This document shows, one piece after another, positions 1 through 11,755 of a stretch of 64,000 nucleotides of DNA. The stretch lies in the NCBI GenBank assembly GCA_003550325.1, contig QKWP01000068.1:1-64000 (forward strand). The letters run 5' to 3'. Position 1 is the stretch's first letter; each line of letters opens with the position of its first letter. The stretch is from Gigaspora rosea (lineage: Eukaryota > Glomeromycota > Glomeromycetes > Diversisporales > Gigasporaceae). The notes beneath the pieces were generated by a model. It saw only the letters and a list, made by a program, of their open reading frames with translations. It was not told the DNA's origin and did not search any database. A program made the position numbers and the translations under genes.

Positions 1-319
1 AGATAATAATATAATACAATATAATAATAAAATATAATAATAAAAATAAAATAATAAAATAATAAGGTAATATAATAAACTATCATTCTATAACAATATT
101 AATACTAGTAAATTTAAAAAATTTCATCATACTGAATGGAATAATTCTAATAGCATTCAAACTACGAGTGGAAATAACCCGATACTAGTTGTATACTTTA
201 TTTTTTATATTTTTTTTTATTAAATATATTAATTCGTGATTCGCCTATAGATAATAGATATCATATATGTAATATATAGTAAAAAGTGGGGACAAGTAAA
301 GATAAGTTTTTTAGTAAAT

Positions 320-673
320 ATTAGAATCTGGCTGTTCCTCCTTCTAAAAGTTTTTTCTGTCAAGTAAACTTTTAATATGCATCAAATAAAAGTTGTAGCA
401 CTAATTTTCTGATTCTAATAGAAGTAAAATCATTAAAATTGACACAATATAGCATGAAATATAAGCATTTTAATCTTTGCAACTATATGTTTTTTCTTTG
501 TTTATTTAAAGGAAAAAACATATAGTCATGAAAATTAAAATGCTCATTTTTCATGATATACTAGGTCAATTTTAATGGTTTTACTATCATTAAAATCAGT
601 AAATTAGCTCTACAATGTTTATTAAATATTGACAGAAAAACTTTTAGAAGGAGGAACAGCCAGATTCTCGTAT
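320..673. mobile_element. Foldback MITE with 9-bp direct repeat
   Basis: The two ends are long inverted repeats: AGAATCTGGCTGTTCCTCC near 323 reappears inverted near 650-669, and pairing continues inward to a centre near 495. The flanking direct repeat TTAGTAAAT is at 311-319 and 674-682. No coding capacity is seen. A 9-bp target duplication fits Mutator-type mobilisation, but the superfamily is inferred. Confidence 0.75.
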
Positions 674-682
674 TTAGTAAAT

Positions 683-1062
683 TAATATAGTAATTTGCCC
701 CAAAATTTATTATGTAGATCCTACTAATTATAGGCAAATCACAAATTAAGTTTATAAATTTTTAAGTATTTAACAGACATGTAAATGCTAACAATATTTT
801 ATTAATAAATATTTTTTTTCTATACAAGTAACATCTAATCATTTTGTTTATTACTTTAATTTTTTATATATTAAGAAAATTCTTGTCTTGAATCAGTACA
901 AAATTGACCATTTGGCATGCCCGATTATAATTATATTATTCTATCAAATTATCAAATCTTAAGTGGTTAAAAGTGACAATATCTTTTTAACTGATTTTAA
1001 CTATAATGTTCATATTTATGAAGTTAATTAAATAAGTTATTTTGCTATATTAATATACTGTA
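683..1062. other. AT-rich stretch, no feature seen
   Basis: AT-rich sequence without a plausible reading frame, inverted repeat or recognisable TE end. Confidence 0.5.
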
Positions 1063-1198
1063 TTATTTTCTAATCCATAATTTATGTATAACTAAAATTA
1101 TCAAATGTATTAATATCATATAAGCAAATATTATTTTCTAATCCATAATTTATGTATAACTAAAATTATCAAATATATTAATATCATATAAGCAAATA
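1063..1198. repeat. 68-bp tandem duplication
   Basis: Two adjacent copies of a 68-bp unit (1063-1130 and 1131-1198), each starting TTATTTTCTAATCC and ending ATAAGCAAATA, differing at one or two positions. This is a recent local duplication of non-coding DNA. Confidence 0.85.
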
Positions 1199-1279
1199 TT
1201 ATTAATTTGAAAAGCTTATTTTAATTCTTTATACTGACAAAATTAATTTCACTGATAGCAAATAAGTATTATATTGATA

Positions 1280-1390
1280 ATTGGTCCATCCGGTCTAGTT
1301 CTATTCAGTCCTATTTTGGTCCTGGACCATGTCCAGTCTGGTTTTTTAAAAGACCAGGTGGGACAAACTAATTAACAGCCCTAGTCTGGA
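1280..1390. repeat. GGTCC/GGACC-rich island
   Basis: A short, relatively GC-rich patch with repeated TGGTCC, GGACC and CAGTC words in an otherwise AT-rich region. It resembles the simple-repeat islands elsewhere in the window (GAACCT at 12.7-14.7 kb). No function is assigned. Confidence 0.35.
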
Positions 1391-1516
1391 ATGTGACAAG
1401 AGCTTAGTTTATACCAAAATTTTGCAAGAATTTTTTTTGTTAGATAAATTTTTGCATTAGATTATAATCATATAATTAATATGTATAATACAAATATTTA
1501 TTTCTAGCTCCCTTAA

Positions 1517-1886
1517 GAGTAAAGTGTAATGTTATTATGAAACTTATTATTATAATCATCAGTAACACAAAATATCTAATACTAATATGTATCGAATATT
1601 CTAGATATTTTATCAAACACTAGTTTTAACTTGTTTTAGTACCTGCAAAAAAGTCTAATCTCATAACTATTATTAACTTTTTAATATATTTTTTTTAAAA
1701 AATTAAATATAAAATGTTAAATTCTTTGCTTTGAAATAAAAATTTGGCATTGAAAATACTATAAATATAGTTTTTTTTATGTAAACAAAAATACATTTTA
1801 TTTAACTATAGTAGTAAGTTTTTTATACCATACTACATAAAAGACAATTTTACTAATATTAAAAATGATTGACATATACTCTACCC
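1517..1886. mobile_element. TTAA-flanked MITE, GGGTAGAGT-type end
   Basis: TTAA at 1513-1516 precedes GAGTAAAGTGTAAT, and ACTCTACCC ends at 1886 followed by TTAA. Size (370 bp), flanking TTAA and the right-hand terminus match the MITE at 12,174-12,532 and the 5.3-kb element at 27,444-32,772. The left terminus is diverged (GAGTAAAGT against GGGTAGAGT), so this is an older copy or a weaker call. Confidence 0.5.
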
Positions 1887-2160
1887 TTAATAACTCAAAT
1901 ACCTAGTTTAGTATAAATAACTTTCATTTCCATTTTTGTATAATTCATTAAATATTAGTCAAAATCTGTATAAACTTGATGATTAACATTAGGGATCTGC
2001 AATNTTATTAATATTAAAAAATAATTGACATATACTCTACTCTTAAATAACTCAAATACCTAGTTTAATATAAATAACTTTCATTTCCATTTTTGTATAA
2101 TTCATTAAATATTAGTCAAAATCTGTATAAACTTGATGATTAACATTAGGGATCTGCAAT
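1850..2160. repeat. Direct duplication of ~155 bp joined by an N
   Basis: The segment ending in GGGATCTGCAAT at 2003 is followed by an N at 2004 and then by a near-identical copy (about 2005-2160) ending in the same words. The copies differ by a handful of substitutions. An undetermined base exactly at the junction suggests an assembly joint between alleles or overlapping contigs rather than a biological duplication. Confidence 0.8.
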
Positions 2161-2309
2161 TTGCCAATTTTGTAGCCCATGTTTAACTTTAAAAATTTTT
2201 GCCAGCTCAGCCCAGCCAGTCTGGCCCACAAATATACAATATAAAAATTAAATACACATATAAATATATAAATTAAAAAAATTATTAATTTTTTATAATT
2301 AAGTGCTTC

Positions 2310-2472
2310 CATCTAAATTTTTTTCTTACTAAGATAACGATACATGTCCACTAATTGAAAGTTGTAGAGTTCGTCGAGACTCATCTAATAGTAGTTAGAT
2401 CATCCAAATTGGCCCTGTGGATAGCGAGTTTCGTTGAAAAACGATTGGTTGACTATTCTTTAAACCGTCCAT
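2310..2472. mobile_element. Fragment of the 5.06-kb foldback family
   Basis: The sequence from TTCTTACTAAGATAACG through CACTAATTGAAAGTTGTAG and AAAAACGATTGGTTGACTA matches the left arm of the composite foldback at 5090-5225. It is one arm only, and a second MITE (2477-2618) is inserted just downstream of it. Confidence 0.6.
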
Positions 2473-2476
2473 TTAA

Positions 2477-2618
2477 GGGTAGGCTTTCTCATATGGTTTG
2501 TGTAATCTACAGATGGGTAAATACTGTCATGTGATTGGTCACAAGATTTTTTGCAACCAATCATATAACAGTATTTGCCCATCCATAGGTTACACAAACC
2601 ACATGAGAAAGCCTACCC
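2477..2618. mobile_element. Palindromic TTAA-flanked MITE
   Basis: 142 bp, almost entirely inverted repeat: GGGTAGGCTTTCTCATATGG at the left pairs with the mirror sequence ending at 2618, with a loop near 2545. TTAA occurs at 2473-2476 and 2619-2622. The surrounding sequence (TTTAAACC... and ...AGCAGACAAATTTG) has a related uninterrupted version, inverted, at about 4996-5030, supporting insertion at TTAA. Confidence 0.75.
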
Positions 2619-2639
2619 TTAAGCAGACAAATTTGGCTG

Positions 2640-3150
2640 CTTAAATTTTATAAATTCATATCTGATTTATTTTTTTAAAAAATAAAAATATTTTTAATTT
2701 TTTTTTTTAAATAAAAACTATAATTATATACTATTTAAACTTCTTTTATTTGCTTAATATTTATAAAAAATTTGAAGTTGCTTATAAAAGAAAAATTTAT
2801 AATTTTTTAAAAACATTTTAATTTTAAAAATTTTTTCTGTTTTTTTTTAGTTTTACTTAATAAAAATATAAGCTTTGACTCCCTATTACCTTAATCCAAA
2901 GTTGTAAACAATTTAAAATTACACTACTTTTATTATTAAAACTTTTATAACTTATTAAGCAAAATTTAAACTTTACTTAGTAGTAACTAAAAAATTTCTC
3001 TTCGGTGACATATAAAATTTAAGTAAAACTAAAAAATCAAGTTTATTAAAAATGTAATATTTTCATCAAAATTAAAGATAGAATAATAAAATTTAAATAT
3101 ATTATATATAAAAGGAATATCTTTAATTTTATTCAATCCAAAACAATCCA
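2640..3150. other. AT-rich stretch, no feature seen
   Basis: T- and A-rich sequence with many homopolymers. No reading frame, repeat or TE terminus was recognised. Confidence 0.5.
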
Positions 3151-3199
3151 AAACAAATGCACTATTCTAATACCTACTAGTCATACTACAAAATTTTTT

Positions 3200-4690
3200 G
3201 CCAGACTGAATTCTGACAAAACAATTAATTTAAACACTAATTTTTAGATCTCATATATTCAATTGCACTTAAAAATCCAATTCATATTCCACCACTACCA
3301 AACCTTAAAATTTCTACTATACAATTACCTTATATATTTGAGCCAAGCCAAGCTTATGATCTCTTCAGTCATTTACACATTACAATAATAGTTTTCAGAA
3401 CTCATCTTTTATACAAATGGGTCTGTTATTAATCTAGGCAATTCCCAATGTTCTATGGGGATTGGTTGGATACAAATAGCTAACCAAATATTATATATTC
3501 CTTTCAAGCACAAACCAAATTTTGGTCATGCTCTTTTAAAACAGAACTACTTGCAATTTTAGCTGCAATAAGTACAGCTTCTAGAAACTGTACTATTCAA
3601 ATCTATACTGATTCACAATCAGTTATCTCTAAATTTCAAAGCTTAATCAATACTATACCACTTCCAAACTTTTTAAACATACCCTATTGGTCAATATGGA
3701 ATACATTACTTAATTTAACTAAGTCCTACAACCTTAATATTACCTTGCATAAAGTAAATACACATGAAGATGACTATTTTAATAATAAAGCTGATCAACT
3801 AGCATGCAACTATCATATAGCACCCTATCTAATTTTTAACCCAAACAATATATATAATCCCCAATATACACCTACTTCAGATAATTATCCAATGGAACTT
3901 CCTATTCATTGCAGTATTAGAACAATCTGCAGAGCACATATAATTGCATTGTGGATATTACAAAACCGCTTTCAGCAATGGAATCAAATTTCACAACTTA
4001 TTAATTGGAATGCTTCATGGTTATATATCAATAATAACCAAAAAATTAGCAACTTTTCACATAGCTTCCAATCCTCTACTTTAAAATCTTTTAGAGTTAA
4101 ACTATTACTTGATGAGCTTCCTTCTCCACATATTCTTTATAAAAGATATTCTTCATACCCTAACATCTGTCATATATGCCAACAGGCAAGTTATACCTGC
4201 ATTGGGTTACTTGCCCAGATACCAATCTATTACTAGATCTTATAAACAATTCTTTAAACCAAATACTTAGTTCTGACAAACTAGATATTTCCAACTCAGG
4301 CCAAAAATCTTCACTCCAAAATTTTAAAACTTGATAGCCTTCAAATTCATCATTTTTCATACAAGCCTTCATTATATTTAACTCCATCAGGTCTTATTCC
4401 ATTTGAACTAATTAACATATTACAAGAAACTGCCCTATCTTCTAAGTCTGCTAGGTCCTTTACAATTCAATTTTTACTTTATCTCAACCAACAAATTTAT
4501 ACAAAAATCTGGATCCCATACTGTACCTCAAGATCATACTATCAACAAACAATTTCACAAAATCAGTCTACAGACTCTGAATCTTCAAAAAAAATAAAAC
4601 AAAAAAAAAAAACAAAAAAAACAAATCTATTATAAATAAATCAATTCAAAAAATCGATTACTGGTACCCCACTGGATTAAATATCTTACA
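3200..4690 (+). pseudogene. Decayed LINE 3' end: RNase H and C-terminal zinc motif
   Basis: Remnant of the C-terminal part of a non-LTR retrotransposon polyprotein. Reading across frameshifts it shows the RNase H order: YTNGS (first catalytic Asp replaced by Asn, near 3415), CSMGIGW, KTELLAIL (near 3540), IYTDSQSVISKF (near 3605-3635) and NNKADQLACN (near 3783). A downstream CHIC...HWVTC motif (about 4168-4215) resembles the Cys/His segment that follows RNase H in fungal LINEs. The longest open part is 3745-4236, and the frame shifts within the zinc motif near 4197. An A-rich tract at 4590-4625 lies close to the end. The reverse transcriptase and 5' end are absent, so it is a truncated dead copy. 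The RNase H call is firm; the exact LINE clade is not determined. Confidence 0.7.
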
Positions 4691-4699
4691 CACACTTCA

Positions 4700-5056
4700 A
4701 GTATATTAACTAATAATCAAATCTAGATGAGCCTTGGCCACTCTGGTTGGTTTAGGCCACAGATAAGTACTAGGTTTACTTTTGTTTATCTAGCTATATA
4801 TCTGAGTTCTTTTTCTTAGTATTAGATTTAAACAATGAAATTTTTTCCAACTGTAAAAAGCTTCCATTAAATTTAATAAAAATAAGAGCAAGGTCTCACT
4901 ATTAAAATTAAAAAAAATAATGTTATTCAATAAATAGAGGGTCAAGCTTAAATAAATTTTAAGAAAACTCAAAAAAACTTTTTAAAAATGATTTTAGCAG
5001 ACAAATTTGTCTGCTAGATGGTTTAAGGGATATAAAGAGATTATATAAAAATCACT
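4700..5056. other. Non-coding, one short palindrome
   Basis: AT-rich. The only notable structure is the palindrome AGCAGACAAATTTGTCTGCT at about 4997-5016, related to sequence beside the MITE at 2.5 kb. Confidence 0.5.
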
Positions 5057-7007
5057 ATAGGCGAAATGTGGCATGCTTCTATTTAAAACATTTTCATACT
5101 AAGTTAATGATACATGCCCACTAATTGAAAGTGGTAGAGCTCATTAAGATGCATCTAACGGTGGTTAGATTATCCAAATCGGCCTAGTGAATGGTGAGTT
5201 ATCATCAAAAAATGATTGGCTGACTATGTTTATATAGAGATTTTATATAGTCAGCCAATTGTTTTTCGACAATATCTCACTATCCACTGGGCCAATTTTA
5301 ATGATCTAACCACCTTTAGATGCGTTTCGATGACTCTACGACTTTCAATTTGTAGGCATGTAGCATTAACTTAATAAGAAAAAAAGTTTAAAATGGAAGC
5401 ACGCCAGAGATAGCGACGAAACCTTTTTTGGCGATTCTGAAAGTTTTGGGTTTTGGGTTATAGCTTCCAAAACCTTATCCGAAACTCAAAACCTCAACTG
5501 AAACCTGAAACCTCGACCGAAACCCCAAAACCTCAACTGAAACCCTGAAACTGCAATCATCAATAATTTATTTGTTTATTCTTTTCAAAGTTGGTGCTGA
5601 AACCCTTTTGTGCCAAATCTGAAAATTTCGAGCTTTGGATTATAACTTCTGAAACTTTAGCCGAAACTCGAAACCTCACCCAGTATCCGAAACCTTATTC
5701 AAAACCCAAAACCTCACCTGACCGTCAAAAACTACCCAAACTTCCATATACATTTATTGCATTAATGTATCATATATCTCTTTCAAATGCACTAATATAT
5801 GCTATGTATCTCTTCAATATATATTAATCATATTAATGTATGTTATATATTTCCTTAAAGAATACAATAAAATTTGAATATCTAGTGCCATTTGGGCTAG
5901 AATGCATTCAACAATTTATTGCATGCATGTAGTCCTTTTTGTTGTTATTATTCACAAGTATAACATGAAAGGTATAATTCCGGAGTTTATATTCTGACAA
6001 TCAAGGTTGCTTTTGCAAGTATCAGTTTTTTTACTTACTACATAAAAACTGAATACAATATCAAGTAATAATAAATAATTGTATGTCCATATCTAAGTTA
6101 CCGCAGAATTAAATAAATTGTTGGTATCAAAAGTTATCGAATATTTATCGATTCATCATTGGCAATTTTTTCTTCGCCCTAGAATTTTGAAATCAATTGT
6201 AATAACAATATGATATTAAAAATAAAGTTGACTAGCTTAAAACAAACTAAGGCAGTGAAAAAAAATATAATTAAAAAATGATCTATATAATGTTATAATT
6301 TATTCAAAAATAATTTTACATTTTGGGTTCATTAAAAATAAATTAACTTTATAATAAATTTTATTTCAATTTTATATTTTTGAGTTTCAGATTAAAGGTT
6401 TGGGTTTCGGATTATAGTTTCAGGGTTTCGGGTTCCGAGTTTCGATTTTTATTAAAAAATCTGAAACTAGTTTCCGATTGGAACCCTTCCGAAACTAGTT
6501 TTAGGTAGGTTTCGTTTCAACGCCATGTTTGAAGCATGCCATATTTTTGCCTATAGTGATTTTCATATGTAATCTCTGGCACAGATTTTTATTTAGTCAG
6601 CCAATAGTTTTTCAACAATAACTCACCATTTACTAGGCCAATTTGGATGATTTAACCACCATTAGATGCGTATCGATTAGTAATACCACCGAAATTGATT
6701 TTGAAAAAGGCCTATTTCGTCTTCATTAGAGAAAATTAAAATTTTTTATAAGAAAAAGCAAATAAAATTTATATAGATATGTTCCTTATAATTTCATCTA
6801 TTCAAAAAAAGTATCAAATAATTTCGTCTTTTAAGTAAAATAGGTCAAACCAATTTTGTCTTTAAATTTTAATTTCAGGTTTTAGAAACCAAAATGCTTT
6901 CGTCCTCATGTATAATCTCGATGAGCTCTACAACTTTCAATTAGTACACATTATCATTAAATAGTAAGAAAAAAAAATTTAGATAAAGCATGCCACATTT
7001 CACCTAT
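5057..7007. mobile_element. Composite foldback element, nested copies
   Basis: The left end ATAGGCGAAATGTGGCATGC (5057) is matched by the inverted right end ...GCATGCCACATTTCACCTAT (ending 7007), and the pairing extends about 100 bp. Inside, 5090-5225 and 5240-5400 form a second inverted pair. A further inverted terminus occurs near 6535-6562 (GCATGCC...GCCTATAGTGA), and another arm covers 6590-6695, split by unrelated sequence to about 6905. At least three arms of one family are therefore nested. There is no transposase, so it must be mobilised in trans. Confidence 0.6.
5405..5745. repeat. GAAACC-type simple repeat
   Basis: Irregular array of CCGAAACC, CTGAAACC and CAAAACC words inside the composite foldback. 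An inverted counterpart (GGGTTTCGG words) lies at about 6380-6530, so the two arrays form part of the inverted arms. Confidence 0.6.
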
Positions 7008-7019
7008 TCTCTAGTTGAC

Positions 7020-7400
7020 AGGCAGATTATCAATTAAACAATTACTATTTGGATACTAAGTATATTAACACTTAGATACACAAAGCAAATATAAAAGCCA
7101 ATCAAAATATTGAATTAAATGCACATTGTAGATTATATGCAGATCATTTTGTACAACAAAATAAAGCAAAAAACAAAGAATTAATGATATCTTAAAATTT
7201 TGTTTACAAAATCATTTTTGGGCTCTAATAAAAAAAATTTCTTAGAAAATTTTGGTATAAAATGTGCCTTTATCCTATTCCAGACCTTAATCCTAACTCC
7301 AATATTAGTAAAAATTTTATTTGTTTTTTTGTATATTTGATAAAAATTATTTTGATTTATATAATATACAAATATTTGTATTTAATCTACTAGGTGGTAA
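7020..7400. other. No feature seen
   Basis: AT-rich sequence between the composite foldback and the MITE at 7401. No convincing gene fragment was identified. Confidence 0.4.
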
Positions 7401-7566
7401 GGGGCATGCCATTTATCATGTGATTTTTATCATGGATACATGGTCAGAGATGGTGATCACATCTATATATTATATTAATCAATCAGGATTAGATAAAGTG
7501 ATCACACCATACATGGATGGTAATAGCCACTAAGTAAAAAATATCACGTGATAAATGGCATGCTCC
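7401..7566. mobile_element. Harbinger-like MITE with TAA flanks
   Basis: 166-bp element with terminal inverted repeats: GGGGCATGCCATTTATCATG at the left and its near mirror ending GGCATGCTCC at the right. TAA flanks both sides (7398-7400 and 7567-7569). A TAA target and GGG-start termini fit PIF/Harbinger elements. The open frame across it is an accident of the palindrome. Confidence 0.65.
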
Positions 7567-7569
7567 TAA

Positions 7570-8430
7570 ATTAGTTTTTCTTTTATTTATTTATTTAAAA
7601 TTTTAAAGGGTTTTTATTTTTTGTCAAAAATATTAAGCCTTTTATTTTATTTTTTAAATTCAGAATTCTGCCCTCTGTGTCTGTAGACTTTATTATATAA
7701 CTATGTGTATATTATATTCTATTCTAACAGAAAGCTCACCCAATTTTATCCAAGTGCGACTTGCTTAGCAAAATTTTGGCTCAAATCAGATTCTCAACTT
7801 ACTGAGAATATGTTTTCTTCTAAACTGGCTAGAACATGCTAACTATGATTGCCTTCTTTTTAATCTTTTTTCTCCTAACTTTTCTAGTAGAAAGAACCTA
7901 CTACAAGAAAAACTATAACAAGTAAGGAGAAATATATAAAAGAAAAAATAAAATGGAAGAATAACAACTACTACCTAAACGACAAACCAAGTTAAAAAAT
8001 AAAATAAAAAGAAAGAAAGAAAAGCAAAAAGAAAGAAAAACATAATAGTACTATTAATGCCTATGCAAGACTATAAAAATTATATAGTATTGTACAAGGA
8101 AACACCTAATACCATATACTAGGACTCAAACAATCTATGTGAGGTTATATTTGAGCATCATAGTAAAAATTTTTTGGTTAGCTATTTTGGTTTGGTATAT
8201 ATAAGCTATATTTCACATTAGATAGAAATTTACCTATCTTTAACTTTTTTTGAAATACAACGTTCTCTAAAAAAAAAACAAACCATTCCCTAAAAAAAAA
8301 AAAAAAAACAAAAAAACCAAAAAAAATTTTTAAAAAATTTCCTATGCCCATCTAATCCGTAATATGTCCTAAATCATAACTACATATACTACAAAATAAA
8401 AAAAACTTAAAAAAAAAAACCCCTCTTTCG
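7570..8430. other. AT-rich region, no gene
   Basis: Homopolymer-rich DNA, with an A-rich tract near 8265-8320. No gene or complete TE could be recognised. Confidence 0.4.
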
Positions 8431-8545
8431 ACCTATTTTTACCCCTTTCTTCCTTTTACTTTTCTCTCCCTTTTACTCCTCTCTTTCTTTTCCATCTCTC
8501 TCCTTTTTACTCTTCTCTCTCTTTCCCCCTCTCTCCTTTTACTTG
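8430..8545. repeat. Polypyrimidine (CTCTCC/TTTT) tract
   Basis: Strand-biased run of CTCTC, CCTTTT and ACTCC words. A purine-rich tract of matching words lies at 11,280-11,395 on the same strand, i.e. an inverted copy about 2.8 kb away. Confidence 0.7.
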
Positions 8546-8779
8546 CTGGGTTACTATTATAGCCCAATTTTTCATTAGCACATTTCAAATATAACATTTA
8601 TAAAAATTATCCCATTAGCATTCTTTCAAATATACCTATTTTGCCATTTAGCAGGTTTCAAATATAACCTTTTTTAAGAAACGGCCCTCCATTAGCTATT
8701 TTTCAACTATGACCTCACATAGATTGTTCAGGGTCCTCATATACTATATGTACATTAATAAAAAAAAAAGAAAAATCTA

Positions 8780-9055
8780 TATGCCTAAAGCCTTTTATTT
8801 TATTAAAAATTTTAAACCCTTTTTATTTATTAAAAGTTCTAAAAGCTTTTATTTATTTATTAAAAATCTTAAAACTTTTTTATTTTTTTATTAAAACTTT
8901 TATTTTTTATTAAAAATCTTAAAAATTATTTATTTATTTATTAAAAACTTTTATTAAAAATCTTAAAAACTTTTTTATTTGTTTATTAAAAACTTTTATT
9001 TGTTTATTAAAAATCTTAAAAATTTTATATTTATTTATTAAAAACTTTTATTATC
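8780..9055. repeat. Degenerate tandem array, ATTAAAAATCTTAAAA unit
   Basis: About eight or more imperfect copies of a unit of roughly 30 bp built from TTTATTAAAAATCTTAAAA and CTTTTATT words. Open frames through it are low-complexity artefacts. Confidence 0.7.
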
Positions 9056-9570
9056 AGTTTTGCAGTCTGGACTCTAATCCTTCTAACCTAGTCATATATA
9101 ATATAGTACAAACAAAGATCACATGACTTAAGTTTCTTTCATTTTGACCAATAGTTAAGTTACATGAAGTTCAGGTCATATAATCTTTATAACAATAAAA
9201 TCCAATCAAAATTTGAACCCAAAGTAGGCTCAAAAACTTAAGCCACCCCATAATTGACAATAGTTACTACATATTAAAGTCCAGATTCTACTATGTAAGT
9301 CTATCATAATTGCTTAAGTAAACTTATTTAAAAGATCAAAATACACATACAGTGAAATTTTTAGCAAAATTGAAGAACCTTTTATTATTTGACTTTTAAC
9401 TTTTATATATGTTAACTAGATTTTTTTAAAAAATTTTACTTTTTTTGATGAACATAAAAATTAAAAGATAAATAATAAAAAGATTACTGATTTGCATAAA
9501 AATTTTAAAAATATGTATTTTGATCTTCTGAACATATTTACTTAAGTGCTTATAATCGATTTATATAGTA
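9056..9570. other. Non-coding; part repeated at 12.05-12.65 kb
   Basis: No gene. The part from about 9361 to 9600 is a diverged copy of 12,050-12,650. It lacks the MITE present there, so it serves as an approximate empty site. Confidence 0.6.
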
Positions 9571-9584
9571 AAATTTGTAGCAAC

Positions 9585-9642
9585 TACTTGTGATTGCTAA
9601 AACATCTCTTTCATATAAGAGGTGTTTTAGCAATCACAAGTA
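9585..9642. repeat. Strong hairpin
   Basis: ACTTGTGATTGCTAAAACA pairs with TGTTTTAGCAATCACAAGT across a short loop around 9613. A diverged copy is at about 12,655-12,710. It may be the core of a very short MITE. Confidence 0.7.
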
Positions 9643-9659
9643 CATCACCAAAATTTGCA

Positions 9660-9790
9660 CAGGGATTACTATCAATTTTTATCGGTTATTAGATATTAAT
9701 CAATTTAAATCCTCCTGTCGAGGACTATCGATTAAGATAGTAATCGATAATAATCGGTAATAATTGATAGAGATTAGATTAAAAATCACG
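9660..9790. repeat. ATCGAT-rich degenerate repeat
   Basis: Repeated ATCGATTA, ATCGGTTA and TAATCGATA words. The same word family recurs at 11,580-11,755. Confidence 0.5.
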
Positions 9791-10066
9791 AATAACGATA
9801 CTATTATACTGTAAACTTATTTTTAAACATTTTATAGATTTTTGCATGTTTTCACATGTTTTCACAAGGTTTTGCAATTTAATATAAAATTTTATATTTT
9901 TTTATTTATTTTTATTTATTATTATTATTATACATTATATTTAATTAAATATATATTTTTAATCAATATTATATATTTATTACATATTATTATACATTTT
10001 TACGAAAAATGAAAAAAATAACAAAAAAAAAATAAAAACAAAAAAAAATAATGAAAAAAAACAAAC

Positions 10067-10362
10067 TTGAAAAATAGTAATATTTTGCACTTCGTTGCAT
10101 AATGCTAGCTCTATACACTTATTTTTCTCACCCTGCAGTTAGCTATTATTTCTTTTCTTCTTTGTTTTAACTATAATATTTGCTTATATTTGCTCATATT
10201 TGCTAATTCCTAAAATAAAAAAATGCCAAAAAAAATAAACCCAAAAAAACGAAATTAAAAAAAATAGTAATATTTTAAACTACTTTCATACATCATCACA
10301 TAATACTAGCTCTATACACTTATTTTTCTTACTCTGTAGTTAGCTATTATTTCTCTTCTTTG
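10067..10362. repeat. ~100-bp direct repeat pair
   Basis: The segment containing GCTAGCTCTATACACTTATT followed by AGTTAGCTATTATTTC occurs at about 10,067-10,170 and again at 10,263-10,362, separated by A-rich DNA. Confidence 0.75.
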
Positions 10363-10369
10363 TTTACCT

Positions 10370-11270
10370 ATCATATTCGGTTATATTCACTAATATTTGT
10401 TTATATTCGCAACTTCCTAATAAGTAAAAAAAACAAACAAAAACAAAAACAAAACAAAAAAATAATAAAAAAAACAAAAACAAAAAAAGATAAACTATTA
10501 TATTTGCTTATATTTGATCATATTCAACTATATTTGCTTATATTCATGACTTCTTGCAAAGTGCGAGAGATGAAGAATTGGTGTTCTTGTAAATTGCCAA
10601 AAAAGTCAAGTCATTTTTTTGCAAAGTTTCGAAAGAAGTAAGAGAAAAAAATAAGTAAAAAAAAAGAAAACAAACAATAAACAAAAATGTAAGCAAACTA
10701 AATAAAAAATAAATGAAGCCCCAAATCTCTATTTCCCTGAAATAAGAGATTGTGATCTTGCAATTCAGAAATCGTCGAAGGTTTTTACAAAGTGCCAGAA
10801 TAAAATAAATTAATAAAAATAAAACAAAAAAGAACAAAACCAAAAAACATAAAATAAAGAATAAATAAAACGAAACCTTGCAAAAACTTGCAAAAACTTG
10901 CATTCTTGAAATTTAGAAATTGCTATAGAAATTAGTTGTGCATTCTTGCAAAGTGTCGAAAGGTTGCATTGGCTTGTACAAAGTGTTGAAAAGTTGTTGA
11001 ATCTCTTGCACTGTGCTAGTGGTAAAGTATAGAAAAATAACAAAAATTAAAAAAATAAAAAAATAAAAAATAAAAAAACAAAATGAAACTAAAAAATGAA
11101 ACGAAACCAAAAAAAACAAAAGAAAAACGAAAAAAATAAAAAATTGATAGAAGATCTAAATTATAAACAAAAAAATAAACAAAGATCTAATCTGATCTTG
11201 TAATACAATCATCAAAAATTATCGAAACATTTTGAAAATATTAGTCAAGCGCATTTTTAATATAAAATAT
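10370..11270. repeat. Low-complexity A-rich region with TTGCAAAGTG words
   Basis: Long AAAACAAAA/AAATAAAA runs interspersed with short diverged copies of TTGCAAAGTG and CTTGCAAA. Several long open frames exist only because stop codons are rare in such sequence. No gene is called. Confidence 0.6.
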
Positions 11271-11279
11271 TTCTATAAT

Positions 11280-11398
11280 AAAAAGAAAAATAAAGAGAAA
11301 AAAAAGAGAGAAAAAGGGAGAGAGTAGTAAAAAAGAAAGAGGAATAAAAGGGAGAGAGGGGTAAAAGGAAGAGAGAGATAAAAGAGAAAGAGGTGTTT
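11280..11398. repeat. Polypurine GAGAGA/GGGAGAG tract
   Basis: Purine-only words such as AAAGAGAGAAAAAGGGAGAG; inverted counterpart of the polypyrimidine tract at 8.43-8.55 kb. Confidence 0.7.
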
Positions 11399-11579
11399 AA
11401 GTTTTTTTGCACATTTTATGGAATATATTTTTATGATCCATGGTATCTTATGGATCAAATGGGCTTAAGAAATTTTGAACTTTTTTTTTTTTTTTTACTT
11501 GGCAATTTGGGTTGAATTTTGTAACAGGATGTAATTATTAAAAATCTGTTAATCTGTTAATTGGCATATATTGTTTCAA

Positions 11580-11755
11580 ATAATTATGATTATAATCGAT
11601 TTATAGATATATAACGATTTAATATAAAAAATGATATATATCGATTATAGATATATATTGATTTTTAACCAGTTAATCGATATATATCGTTATTTTTTAA
11701 TCAATATAAAATGATTAACTGTTATATATCGATTAATATCTATACATAAAATTTG
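11580..11755. repeat. TATATCGATT degenerate repeat
   Basis: Multiple TATATCGATTA and AATCGATATAT words in both orientations. Related to 9660-9790. Confidence 0.5.

Noticed and set aside
7321-7533. 70-codon plus-strand open frame
   Set aside because: It spans the MITE at 7401-7566 and non-coding DNA; no domain.
10360-11460. Several overlapping open frames rich in Lys, Phe and Leu on both strands
   Set aside because: They arise from A/T homopolymers in low-complexity DNA; no domain, no codon pattern and no homologous copy.
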